A stretch of 64,000 nucleotides of DNA from Ruminococcus sp. (GTDB taxonomy: Bacteria > Bacillota > Clostridia > Oscillospirales > Acutalibacteraceae). This document shows, piece after piece, positions 47,931-55,023 of this stretch; within the stretch, counting starts at the first letter, position 1, and the number at the start of each line of letters is the position of its first letter. The stretch is taken from the NCBI GenBank assembly GCA_023665555.1, contig JAMPDR010000003.1, positions 1-64,000 of the forward strand, given 5' to 3'. The position numbers and the translations under genes are program-made. The notes under the pieces are model-generated. The model was not told the DNA's origin. It worked only from the letters and a program-made list of their open reading frames with translations, and ran no database searches.

Positions 47931-48094
47931 GTCTTGTGATATATTGTGTAATATTGCATGTTTTTGACTATCAGAGAAAATGAATTGATGTTTGTTCAAA
48001 AAAACTTTTAAAAATTTTTTTGATTTACCATTGTTTTAAGTTGCAAAATATTATATAATAGTTATATTAACGTTGATTGGAGGGCTTACTGAGA

Positions 48095-48337
48095 ATGGAC
48101 AAGACAAGAGAATTTTCTATTTACCGAGATGAGAATCAGGAGATGAAGGATGTACTTACGGCTGTTTATTCGGCTTTAGTTGAAAAGGGGTACAATCCGA
48201 TTAATCAAATTGTCGGCTATATCCTCTCGGAAGATCCGACATATATCACAACGCATAACAATGCACGCAGCCTTATCAGAAGGGTAGATCGCGACGAACT
48301 CCTGCAAGAGTTGGTCAGAAGCTACTTACGAGGCTGA
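48095..48337 (+). CDS. ireB: IreB family regulatory phosphoprotein (UPF0297)
   Basis: Small protein of 80 residues, nearly full match in pattern to UPF0297/IreB: EKGYNPINQIVGYILSEDPTYITTHNNARSLIRRVDRDELLQELVRSYL. In Enterococcus, IreB is a substrate of the Ser/Thr kinase IreK and modulates cell-wall antibiotic tolerance. ATG 48095 is used with GGAGGG about 11 bases upstream; TTG 48077 is less likely. Unusually, alaS and ruvX, its common neighbours, are not adjacent; a small unknown gene follows instead. Confidence 0.93.
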   Translation: MDKTREFSIYRDENQEMKDVLTAVYSALVEKGYNPINQIVGYILSEDPTYITTHNNARSLIRRVDRDELLQELVRSYLRG

Positions 48338-48361
48338 CATTTTGAAGAATGGAGAATAGAG

Positions 48362-48655
48362 ATGGCAGCAAAGAAAAAAAGTGAATTTCTGATGTATAAA
48401 GATAGACCGCTTGTAAGAAAAGGCAACACGATATACTATGGAAATCTCAGCGACGATTTTGTGTTAGTGCTTCAAATTCTCTCAACAAAGGAGTCAAACG
48501 GAGTTCAACTTGCTGACAGAGTTATGGTTCAGTTACTTAAGAATGATGAAAATCTTCGCCCGAACGAGAGAATAGTTCACAAAATTGAAAAGAAAGGTCT
48601 TTACAGCGCAATGCATATTGGTTGTATATGGCTTGAAAGAGCTCTTACAGCGTAA
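48362..48655 (+). CDS. Hypothetical 97-residue protein downstream of ireB
   Basis: Unrecognized small protein: AAKKKSEFLMYKDRPLVRK, a charged start, then ILSTKESNGVQLADRVMVQLL, and an end rich in Cys/Trp (MHIGCIWLERALTA). No signal peptide or membrane segment. AATGGAGAATAGAG precedes ATG, 24 bases after ireB, so the pair is likely co-transcribed. A GC-rich hairpin follows immediately. Confidence 0.78.
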   Translation: MAAKKKSEFLMYKDRPLVRKGNTIYYGNLSDDFVLVLQILSTKESNGVQLADRVMVQLLKNDENLRPNERIVHKIEKKGLYSAMHIGCIWLERALTA

Positions 48656-48662
48656 GAATTTG

Positions 48663-48686
48663 GCGGCGGATAAAAAAATCCGCCGC
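48663..48686 (+). terminator. GC-rich hairpin after the 97-residue gene
   Basis: GCGGCGGAT and ATCCGCCGC form a perfect 9-base-pair stem around a 6-base A loop, followed by TTATAT, 7 bases after the stop codon. Terminator, or a processing signal ahead of the tRNA. Confidence 0.7.
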
Positions 48687-48692
48687 TTATAT

Positions 48693-48769
48693 CCGTCCAT
48701 GGCGCAGTTGGATAACGCAGCAGATTCCGATTCTGAAGAACGGGGGTTCAAATCCCTCTGGGCGGGCCA
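48693..48769 (+). tRNA. tRNA-Arg (anticodon CCG)
   Basis: Acceptor CCGTCCA pairs with TGGGCGG (one G-T). The D arm is GCGC..ACGC with one mismatch. The anticodon stem GCAGA/TCTGA (top pair mismatched) has loop TTCCGAT, giving anticodon CCG for codon CGG. The T arm is GGGGG TTCAAAT CCCTC. Discriminator G and an encoded CCA complete 77 bases. Confidence 0.9.
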
Positions 48770-48779
48770 CCTCAAAAAC

Positions 48780-48820
48780 GCTTGAATCCCTTACAGTTAG
48801 CGGGATTCAGGCATTTTTCC
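48780..48820 (+). terminator. Terminator after tRNA-Arg
   Basis: GCTTGAATCCC and GGGATTCAGGC form an 11-base-pair stem with one G-T pair and an 11-base loop, then ATTTTTCC. Confidence 0.85.
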
Positions 48821-49217
48821 TTTATCGGCTTACACTTCAAAAATGTGCCTAAAAGTGTTATTTTTTAGCATTTTTGCTAATGTTTGCTTGTCAAATGCAA
48901 GTCAGAAAAACCAGTGCTTATGCGCCTTTTCAGACTTTTTTTAATTTTATGCAAGTCAAAAATGAATAAAATGTTAACAAAATTACATGGAACTTGCTAT
49001 GTATTTATTGAATTTATTCATCCTTCGTTTTTTATAAATTGAGTCAAGATGTGTATAGATGTTTAGCGTTGTTTTGATGTCGCTGTGATTTAACTAATAG
49101 CGGCAATTTTATGTATTTTTAATGGATTGATTTAAAATCATAATTATGGTAAAATTTAACCAATGTTTCATTCATCAAATTCTGATTTCATCCATATGAT
49201 TAAATGGGTGATTATTT

Positions 49218-49949
49218 ATGAAAAAATCGTTATATATGTCTGTCAGCGGTAAAAATTTAGTAATTTCTGCTGTGGCAATTGTAGTTGCGGTTGCGTTTGT
49301 GTTCAGCCTTGATTTGTTTTATCTGAAAACATCAACGGTAAGTGCTGAAGTTAGAGATATACCGACGATTATAGTTGATGCCGGCCATGGCGGTGAAGAT
49401 GGCGGTGCAAGTTCAGCCAGCGGAATTATAGAAAAAGATATAAACCTAAATATAGCGTTGAAGGTTAAATCTTTATTTGACTCGTTCGGATTTAAAACAA
49501 TAATGGTCAGAAACGGTGATTATTTAATTTATGATTCTTCATGTAAAACAATTAGGGAGAAGAAAGTATCTGATATTCATAACAGAATGAGTATTATAGA
49601 ATCGAATCCAAACAGTATTTTTTTGAGTATACATCAAAATCATTATGATGAAAGTAAATACAGCGGAGCACAAGTATTTTATTCAAAAGGTAGTTCACAA
49701 AGTGAAGTTATTGCGCAATGTTTGCAAACATCCATAGTTAACAAACTCCAGCCCGATAATATGCGCCGCATTAAACAGTCCGGTACAGAAATATATTTGC
49801 TACATCACGCAATAACTCCGGCAGTAATGGTTGAATGTGGTTTTTTATCCAATAGCGGAGAAGCACAATTACTCAATGATGATGAATATCAAACTAAAAT
49901 GGCAATGGCTATAACTGATGGTATATTAAACTACCTCAATAATTTATAA
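49218..49949 (+). CDS. cwlD: N-acetylmuramoyl-L-alanine amidase, CwlD type
   Basis: Zinc amidase_3 family, 243 residues. An N-terminal membrane/signal segment (about 13-32, ISAVAIVVAVAFVFSLDLF) precedes the catalytic domain: DAGHGGEDGGA (His), IIEKDINL (Glu), FLSIHQNH (His) and VMVECGFLSN (catalytic Glu). The size and single domain match CwlD, which makes muramic lactam in spore cortex so that germination enzymes can act. This implies a spore former. It is followed by radA after 31 bases. Confidence 0.87.
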   Translation: MKKSLYMSVSGKNLVISAVAIVVAVAFVFSLDLFYLKTSTVSAEVRDIPTIIVDAGHGGEDGGASSASGIIEKDINLNIALKVKSLFDSFGFKTIMVRNGDYLIYDSSCKTIREKKVSDIHNRMSIIESNPNSIFLSIHQNHYDESKYSGAQVFYSKGSSQSEVIAQCLQTSIVNKLQPDNMRRIKQSGTEIYLLHHAITPAVMVECGFLSNSGEAQLLNDDEYQTKMAMAITDGILNYLNNL

Positions 49950-49980
49950 GAAATTTAAAAAATAAAAAGGAAGTGGCAAA

Positions 49981-51354
49981 ATGGCTTCTAAATCAAAATC
50001 TGTTTATGTTTGTAGTGAATGTGGATATGAAACACCAAAGTGGTTAGGAAAATGTCCCAATTGCAACGAATGGTCAACATTGCAGGAAGAAATTAGATCG
50101 ACACAGTCAATTAAAGAAACCGTAAAGTCAGCAAAAATTCAAAGTGTTAGATCATATTCATTAATGGACATAAAGCCCGATGATGAAATCAGATATAAAA
50201 CAGGTATGGGGGAGCTTGACAGAGTTCTTGGCGGTGGTATCGTCAAAGGATCACTTGTACTGATAAGCGGTGATCCGGGTATAGGAAAATCAACAATACT
50301 TCTCCAAATCTGTCAAAATCTAGGAGAAAGATTAAGCATACTCTATGTGTCGGGCGAGGAATCATATAATCAAATTAAGCTGCGCGCCGACAGACTCAAT
50401 GTCAGCACTGAAAATTTGCTTGTACTATGTGAAACGGATGTACAGGCAATCAGCGAACATATAATGTCTGTAAAACCTAATTTGGTAATAGTAGATTCAA
50501 TACAGACGATGAATCATTCGGAGTTATCATCATCAACGGGAAGTGTGACTCAAGTCAGAGAATGTACAAGCCTTTTGATGAGAACTGCAAAAGCGTTATC
50601 AATTCCCATGCTTATAGTAGGTCATGTCAATAAAGACGGAAACATAGCAGGTCCGAAAGTGCTTGAGCATATTGTTGATGCCGTATTATATTTTGAGGGA
50701 GAAAGAAATCTTTCATTCAGAATTTTGCGCGCTGTTAAAAACCGATATGGTTCGACGAATGAGATCGGAGTGTTTGAAATGACGGATAAAGGGTTAACAG
50801 AAGTCGAAAATCCTTCTGAAATGCTCATTTCCGGCAGACCGAAAAACACACCCGGCACGTGTGTAGCCTGTGTTATGGAGGGGACAAGACCTCTACTTGC
50901 TGAAATCCAGGGGCTGGTGACGCCAACAGGCTTTGGCAATCCGAGAAGAATGACAAACGGATTTGATTATAATAGAATGGCAATGTTGATTGCAGTGCTT
51001 GAAAAAAGAGGCGGATACTTTTTTAGCAATATGGACACATATATAAATGTGGTAGGCGGCATGAAACTCGACGAACCTGCTCTTGATTTAACGATTGCCA
51101 TGGCACTTGTTTCAAGTCTTAAAGATTATGCACTAAGAGATGATGTTCTGGCTTTCGGCGAAATCGGACTTGCGGGAGAAATCAGAGCAATTTCACATTG
51201 TGAACAAAGAGTTAAAGAAGCGGCAAGACTTGGATTTAATCGCTGTATAATACCAAAGCATAATCTTCGTTCAATATCGGAAAGTTTAAAGAAAGATATT
51301 GAAATAATAGGAGTAAGAACTATAAGACAAGCTTTTGAGGCGCTTATATTATGA
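49981..51354 (+). CDS. radA: DNA repair protein RadA
   Basis: RecA-like branch migration helicase, 457 residues. N-terminal zinc ribbon CSECGYETPKWLGKCPNC, Walker A ISGDPGIGKSTILLQ, the RadA-specific KNRYGSTNEIGVFEM motif (KNRFG) and a C-terminal Lon-protease-like domain. GGAAGTGGC precedes ATG. It overlaps the next gene by ATGA. Confidence 0.97.
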   Translation: MASKSKSVYVCSECGYETPKWLGKCPNCNEWSTLQEEIRSTQSIKETVKSAKIQSVRSYSLMDIKPDDEIRYKTGMGELDRVLGGGIVKGSLVLISGDPGIGKSTILLQICQNLGERLSILYVSGEESYNQIKLRADRLNVSTENLLVLCETDVQAISEHIMSVKPNLVIVDSIQTMNHSELSSSTGSVTQVRECTSLLMRTAKALSIPMLIVGHVNKDGNIAGPKVLEHIVDAVLYFEGERNLSFRILRAVKNRYGSTNEIGVFEMTDKGLTEVENPSEMLISGRPKNTPGTCVACVMEGTRPLLAEIQGLVTPTGFGNPRRMTNGFDYNRMAMLIAVLEKRGGYFFSNMDTYINVVGGMKLDEPALDLTIAMALVSSLKDYALRDDVLAFGEIGLAGEIRAISHCEQRVKEAARLGFNRCIIPKHNLRSISESLKKDIEIIGVRTIRQAFEALIL

Positions 51355-52103
51355 TCAGGTTTGTACAAACACCAAATTTGCCGCAACATCCTGTCAAAAC
51401 TCTGATATGTGGGAAAACAGACGAGAAACTGTATGATTATATTAAAGGCTTTAATATTGATATAATTGTAAGCCAACCAAATCAATCCGTTGATAGACGG
51501 ATCTCGCATCATGTTGATATAAGTGTTCATCATGTCGGCGCCGCTGACATTGTGATTGATAAAAAACAATTGCAATTATATGATAAATTGAAAACATATG
51601 GCATGAATGTTCTGTTAAACAAACAGGATTTATGCGAAAGTTACCCGAACGATTGTTCTTTGAATTTTGCTAGAATAGGTAAGCAGGCTTTTGGACGATA
51701 TGACTGCATTGACATGAATTTATTGAATTTGTTAAAGCAAAAACAAGTTAATATTATTGACGTCAAACAGGGTTACAGCAAATGTTCATCCTGCGTTATA
51801 AGTGATGATGCACTAATAACCGATGATGAAAGTATTTACAAAGCGGCAATTTCAAGCGGTTTAGATTGCTTGTTCATAAGCAAAGGCGATATAAAACTCG
51901 ATGGTTTTGAATATGGATTCATCGGAGGCGCAAGCGGGTTGATTGACAAAAATCATTTAATCTTTTTCGGGGATGTAAGACAACATAATGACTACTATGC
52001 AATTGAAAGATTTCTAATTAAACACAACTGCAAATTTAGTTATCTTGAAAATTATCCGCTTACAGATATTGGTGGAATTGTTTCGATAATTGAATCGGCG
52101 TAA
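51351..52103 (+). CDS. DUF6873-like (GME-fold) protein
   Basis: A 250-residue cytosolic protein. The layout and the motifs NCSTD-like SDDALITDDESIYKAA and YGFIGGASGLIDKNHLIFFGD resemble the DUF6873 group, thought to adopt the guanidine-modifying enzyme fold (dimethylarginine hydrolase/arginine deiminase). The family assignment is from memory and function is unknown. The start overlaps the radA stop (ATGA), indicating coupling. This is the last host gene before the inovirus-like element. Confidence 0.6.
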   Translation: MIRFVQTPNLPQHPVKTLICGKTDEKLYDYIKGFNIDIIVSQPNQSVDRRISHHVDISVHHVGAADIVIDKKQLQLYDKLKTYGMNVLLNKQDLCESYPNDCSLNFARIGKQAFGRYDCIDMNLLNLLKQKQVNIIDVKQGYSKCSSCVISDDALITDDESIYKAAISSGLDCLFISKGDIKLDGFEYGFIGGASGLIDKNHLIFFGDVRQHNDYYAIERFLIKHNCKFSYLENYPLTDIGGIVSIIESA

Positions 52104-52113
52104 ACTTAATCGT

Positions 52114-52377
52114 TTAAACTAAATATTTTCTAACTGGTTTAGTAACAAGCATTAAATCATTCTTTAATACTTGCAAAAATTTAATAAATATGTTATAATT
52201 AGAAAAGTCAACAATATATTTCATAGTATCAAAATCACGAGTTGAACAACGTTGAAAAAGATTGTCATAAACAGTTACAACAGTACTTGAAGAACGTGGA
52301 ACAACCGATACAACATCTTCAACATACACAGATTCGTTAGTATCAATATTTGTTAATTTAATTTTCAAATCAATCAC
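52114..52377 (-). CDS. Hypothetical 87-residue prophage protein
   Basis: Unrecognized soluble protein read from GTG 52377 (MIDLKIKLTNIDTNES), with ribosome binding site AAAAGG only 2 bases away; TTG at 52368 would have better spacing. It is divergent from the first XRE gene, and its upstream region carries the TATTTACA motifs, so it may be controlled by that repressor. The coding evidence is only the open frame and plausible composition. Confidence 0.5.
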   Translation of the reverse strand: MIDLKIKLTNIDTNESVYVEDVVSVVPRSSSTVVTVYDNLFQRCSTRDFDTMKYIVDFSNYNIFIKFLQVLKNDLMLVTKPVRKYLV

Positions 52378-52386
52378 AACCTTTTA

Positions 52387-52537
52387 AAAAATATTTACAA
52401 TAGTGCCCGTATAGCCGATAGCACAGCTTAAAACAGAAAGAAAGCATAAAACCTAACAAAAAAATATTTACATCAGATTTAAAACCGTTTGAATGTAAAA
52501 TAATATTAGCATAAATCCAAACAAATGTAAATACATT
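52387..52537. promoter_or_regulatory. Operator region of the first XRE repressor
   Basis: TATTTACA-type half sites occur as ATATTTACA near 52388-52397 and ATATTTACAT near 52464-52473, and as the dyad AATGTAAATACATT at 52524-52537. TTTGAATGTA and TACATTCAAA also form an overlapping inverted repeat. These lie in the 213-base divergent region between the 87-residue gene and the XRE gene. Confidence 0.55.
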
Positions 52538-52590
52538 CAAATAAATTTAAAAATCTTTGTAAAAAACACTAAAGAAAGAAAAATAAATTT

Positions 52591-52845
52591 ATGCAATATT
52601 ATGAAAAACTAAAAGAAGAAAGAAAAAAGAGAGGATACACGCAAGAAGAAATTGCACAAGAATTAGGAATAACACAGCAACAATATTATTTATACGAAAA
52701 AGGAAAAAGACAACTCCCAATAGAATTATTAATTAAAATATGTAATTTTTATAGAATATCATCAGATGAAATATTAGGGATAGACAATAGCTTAAAAGCA
52801 ATCCAAAACGAATGCAAAGAAAACAAAAAGAGCAGTACAGGGTAA
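52591..52845 (+). CDS. XRE family transcriptional regulator (prophage repressor 1)
   Basis: An 84-residue HTH_3 protein: LKEERKKRGYTQEEIAQELGITQQQYYLYEKGKRQLPIELLIKICNFYRISSDEILG is a full Cro/C1-type helix-turn-helix. The C-terminal tail is short and charged. The ribosome binding site (AAAGAAAG) is weak. Codon use is strikingly A-rich compared with host genes. Likely represses the adjacent leftward gene and itself. Confidence 0.9.
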   Translation: MQYYEKLKEERKKRGYTQEEIAQELGITQQQYYLYEKGKRQLPIELLIKICNFYRISSDEILGIDNSLKAIQNECKENKKSSTG

Positions 52846-52978
52846 ATATACCAAATGCGCAAACCTACAGAGTGGACCGAAAAGTTGAACTATGCAAGTT
52901 GCGCAATGAAATAGATCTAAAACGCTTATCTTTGACTTCAACAATACATGTCATTTAAATCACAACCTTTAACTGGAT

Positions 52979-53054
52979 TAGTCCGTTTTGGACTATGAAT
53001 GTAATAACATAAAGCAGTCCAAAATGGAATTGATGAGAATTCCAAAATGGACTA
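52979..53054 (+). promoter_or_regulatory. Three operators of the second XRE repressor
   Basis: Three 17-base dyads with TTTTG/CAAAA centres: TAGTCCGTTTTGGACTA (52979-52995, perfect 6-base arms), CAGTCCAAAATGGAATT (53015-53031) and AATTCCAAAATGGACTA (53038-53054). The last two are near inverted copies of each other. The consensus is TAGTCC-N5-GGACTA, directly upstream of the second XRE gene, as in lambdoid-style autoregulated repressors. Confidence 0.8.
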
Positions 53055-53095
53055 CATTTTTTTGTGAAATTTGTATAGAAAGGAGATAAAAACGG

Positions 53096-53323
53096 ATGTA
53101 TAAAGAAAAATTTGCAAATAATTTAAAAAAAGAAAGAATAAAAAAGGGACTAAACCAAAATCAAATAGCAAAGGAATTAGAAACAACACAAACAACAATA
53201 GCAAAATATGAAAACGGAAAGTTAGAACCCAAAATAGAAAATATAGGCAAAATAGCCGATATACTAGAATGTTCAATTGATTATCTAATGGGAAGAACAG
53301 AAAACAAAGAAATAAACAAATGA
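53096..53323 (+). CDS. XRE family transcriptional regulator (prophage repressor 2)
   Basis: A 75-residue HTH protein: KFANNLKKERIKKGLNQNQIAKELETTQTTIAKYENGKLEPKIENIGKIADILECSIDYLMGR. AAGGAG lies about 10 bases before ATG. Three palindromic operators lie just upstream. It is not closely similar to the first repressor beyond the fold, so the two probably bind different sites. Confidence 0.92.
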   Translation: MYKEKFANNLKKERIKKGLNQNQIAKELETTQTTIAKYENGKLEPKIENIGKIADILECSIDYLMGRTENKEINK

Positions 53324-53845
53324 AAGGTGAAAACCTTTACAAGGTAACGGGATAGTTATATAAACAACGGAAAAGATATATTTTCATTGTACAAGTTGCA
53401 CAAAGGAATAAATCCATAGGGGAATAATGCGAAAAAATGTCGCTACAATCAAGTAGAGTAGCGACAAGCAACAGCATAAACCGAAAGCAGGTACTAACAG
53501 TTAAGTTGTTTAAAATGCTAAGGAAAGAAAGATATAAAAAGTCCGTGTTTAGTTTAAAGTAAAGAGGACGTAAAAACTTTTTCCGTTTTAGACTGTACTA
53601 ATATCAACGAAACGTCCGAAAAAAACTTTTTACTTAAACCTCTTGACTTTAAAGTTTAAATCCGTTAAGGCATGAATTGCCGAAGCAACTCAAAAGCAAA
53701 ACTTAAGTAAAGTAACCGCTTCGTAAAGAAAATTGTAACGGATTTAAACCAAGCAAAACACTATATGCTACCTTAATAAAGCTATATAATGCCTCAGCAA
53801 TCTAAAAGCAAAACTTTTTTATTAGTTAAATGGTAAAAAAATAGA
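53324..53845. other. Structured non-coding region, candidate phage origin/packaging segment
   Basis: No supported gene in 520 bases. It contains TGTCGCTAC/GTAGCGACA (53438-53446 and 53458-53466); TTTAAAGTAAAGAGG at 53553-53567 with CCTCTTGACTTTAAA at 53639-53653 (one mismatch), enclosing GGACGT/ACGTCC; and GTTTAAATCCGTTA at 53654-53667 with its exact complement at 53736-53749, enclosing GAAGC/GCTTC. AAAAGCAAAACTT occurs twice. Filamentous phages carry origins and packaging hairpins in their intergenic region, which this resembles; an ncRNA is an alternative. Confidence 0.5.
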
Positions 53846-53871
53846 CCCCTGCACAGCTTGCAGGGGTTCTA
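53836..53871 (-). terminator. Terminator of the prophage structural operon
   Basis: CCCCTGCA and TGCAGGGG form a perfect 8-base-pair stem with a 5-base loop. On the minus strand it is followed by TCTATTTTTTTACC, 7 bases after the stop of the last coat gene. Confidence 0.92.
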
Positions 53872-53877
53872 TTGTAA

Positions 53878-54072
53878 TTAGCCATGAATAAGTCTGTAGA
53901 CAAGTCCAATAACAGCGCCAGCAACAAAGATACCCAGACCGATAAGCAAAATCGGGTTGCCTGTAATTGTATCAAGTCCCGTTGTAATCCATTTCCAAAT
54001 GTTAGTTAAAACACTGCCTAGATTGGTCATAGCGGTATTAGTTGAAGTTTCCATAGCGATAAGCGACGGCAT
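53878..54072 (-). CDS. Major coat-like protein B (64 residues)
   Basis: Small single-helix protein. ATG 54072 (MPSLIAMETS) follows GGAGG by 8 bases; the frame opens at 54087. After a 14-residue N-terminal extension the sequence MTNLGSVLTNIWKWITTG aligns with the neighbouring coat A, and the hydrophobic segment PILLIGLGIFVAGAVIGLVY followed by RLIHG is nearly identical. An amphipathic N-terminal helix, one hydrophobic helix and a basic C-terminus match inovirus major coat proteins. No classical cleavable signal. Confidence 0.82.
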   Translation of the reverse strand: MPSLIAMETSTNTAMTNLGSVLTNIWKWITTGLDTITGNPILLIGLGIFVAGAVIGLVYRLIHG

Positions 54073-54174
54073 AGAAATCACCTCCAATCCGTCAAAACAA
54101 GAAAGATTTATATATTGCCGAAAGATTCACATAATAGGGCATGAAAGAATAGTAAAAGCCTATTATGTGTGGAG

Positions 54175-54327
54175 TTAACCGCGAATAAGGCGGTAAACAA
54201 GACCGATAACAGCACCAGCCACAAAGATGCCAAGACCGATAAGCAGGATAGGCGAGGACGTAATAGTAGTAAGTCCTGTGGTTATCCAACCCCAAATGGC
54301 GGTCAAAACAGTGCCTAAATTATCCAT
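54175..54327 (-). CDS. Major coat-like protein A (50 residues)
   Basis: Fifty residues, too short for many gene finders: MDNLGTVLTAIWGWITTG at the N-terminus, then PILLIGLGIFVAGAVIGLVY and RLIRG. AAAGGAG precedes ATG 54327 by about 7 bases. Over the last 25 codons it differs from coat B at 12 synonymous sites but only one amino acid, showing that both are under protein-level selection. The size and layout match mature filamentous phage coat protein (about 50 residues). Confidence 0.85.
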   Translation of the reverse strand: MDNLGTVLTAIWGWITTGLTTITSSPILLIGLGIFVAGAVIGLVYRLIRG

Positions 54328-54344
54328 GCGTTGTACTCCTTTCT

Positions 54345-54509
54345 TTATTTTTTATGTGTAAAATCAAAGACAGAACCGAAAACAATATGAATAACGTCAT
54401 AGACGATAAAAAAGCCGAAAATGACGATAATATAGTTAATAGGATTGCTGTCCATTGATAAAACATCAAAGCCAACTATTTTATTAAAAAATTCAATAAG
54501 ATTAGTCAT
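54345..54509 (-). CDS. Small prophage membrane protein (54 residues)
   Basis: MTNLIEFFNKIVGFDVLSM, then one hydrophobic segment (NYIIVIFGFFIVYDVIHIVF) and a short basic end (THKK). GGAGGTTTAAGT lies upstream of ATG 54509. The start overlaps the stop of the preceding frame (54509-54511), suggesting coupled translation. Probably a minor virion or assembly protein; no family recognized. Confidence 0.7.
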   Translation of the reverse strand: MTNLIEFFNKIVGFDVLSMDSNPINYIIVIFGFFIVYDVIHIVFGSVFDFTHKK

Positions 54510-55014
54510 TACTTAAACCTCCGAAGAACCCAAAAAATTACAACAGCAAGGACGCAGAAAAGACCGATTAAAACATAACGCTGATATGATGAAGTTTCAT
54601 TTTTACTGCTACCCTCTAAGAAATTAGAAGTAACAACATGATTAACAGTTATAGTCAAAGTAGGGTAGGAAACGGAAAAATAACGAGTAGCGTTAGATGT
54701 ACCCATGTTAGAATCATAAACAATAACGTCACAATCTTTAGCAGTTACTTTACTGCCGTTAACTGTAAAGTCTTTGGATATAACAAGAACGTATTCGGTG
54801 TTCGAACTGCGAAAACCTATGTATTTAGTGTTAAGTTGTTCTTCCTGTCTTAAGCTGAGCAAATTAGCTATAGTAGTATTACTGTAAAGCGTGTCCGAAT
54901 ATGTAGACATACTAGAAGAAACGGCGAAGCCTGAAAAGCAAACCGCGGAAACGATAACGCACACGACGCATAAAATAGCGCCGAAATTTAAAAAAAACGT
55001 CTAAAAATTCTCAT
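54509..55014 (-). CDS. Frameshifted virion-type secreted membrane protein
   Basis: ATG 55014 has an excellent ribosome binding site (GGAG, 6 bases away) and encodes MRIFRRFF, then hits TAA because of an 8-T tract. One more T (or two fewer) would continue into NFGAILCVVCVIVSAVCFSG, completing a textbook signal peptide and a protein of about 168 residues. The in-frame remainder (GTG 54964 onward) has a beta-rich middle and a C-terminal helix YVLIGLFCVLAVVIFWVLRRFK. It could be a sequencing error, a real mutation, or transcriptional slippage on the homopolymer. Confidence 0.7.
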
Positions 55015-55023
55015 AATAACTCC

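Larger units (their letters stand above)
48656..49217 (+). other. Intergenic region with tRNA-Arg and the cwlD promoter
   Basis: Besides the hairpin, tRNA and terminator listed separately, this 560-base region contains only AT-rich sequence. ATGCAAGTCA occurs twice (48895-48904 and 48949-48958), close to matching A-rich flanks. A promoter-like TTGATT, 17 bases, TAAAAT (49127-49155) lies about 60 bases before cwlD. No copy of the tRNA 3' end, as left by tRNA-targeting phages, was seen. Confidence 0.5.

Noticed and set aside
48693-48769. tRNA-Arg as attachment site of the prophage
   Set aside because: The tRNA is 3.3 kb from the prophage with host genes cwlD and radA in between, and no second copy of its 3' end was found.
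52095-52145. dif-like Xer recombination site at the left prophage edge
   Set aside because: Compared by eye with the Firmicute dif consensus, only scattered matches (GTTTAAACT) were seen, and no matching site at the right edge.
53052-53276. Leu/Phe-rich open frame antisense to repressor 2
   Set aside because: It is the mirror of a Lys/Glu-rich, A-rich coding sequence; the HTH protein on the plus strand explains the region.
53551-53749. CRISPR array
   Set aside because: Repeats here are inverted and irregular, with no regular direct repeat-spacer pattern; no cas genes are in the window.
54092-54295. Minus-strand open frame of 67 codons across coat A
   Set aside because: It is a different frame over the 50-residue coat gene, rich in Tyr/Cys/Trp and without a ribosome site. 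The coat frame has a ribosome site and a conserved paralogue.
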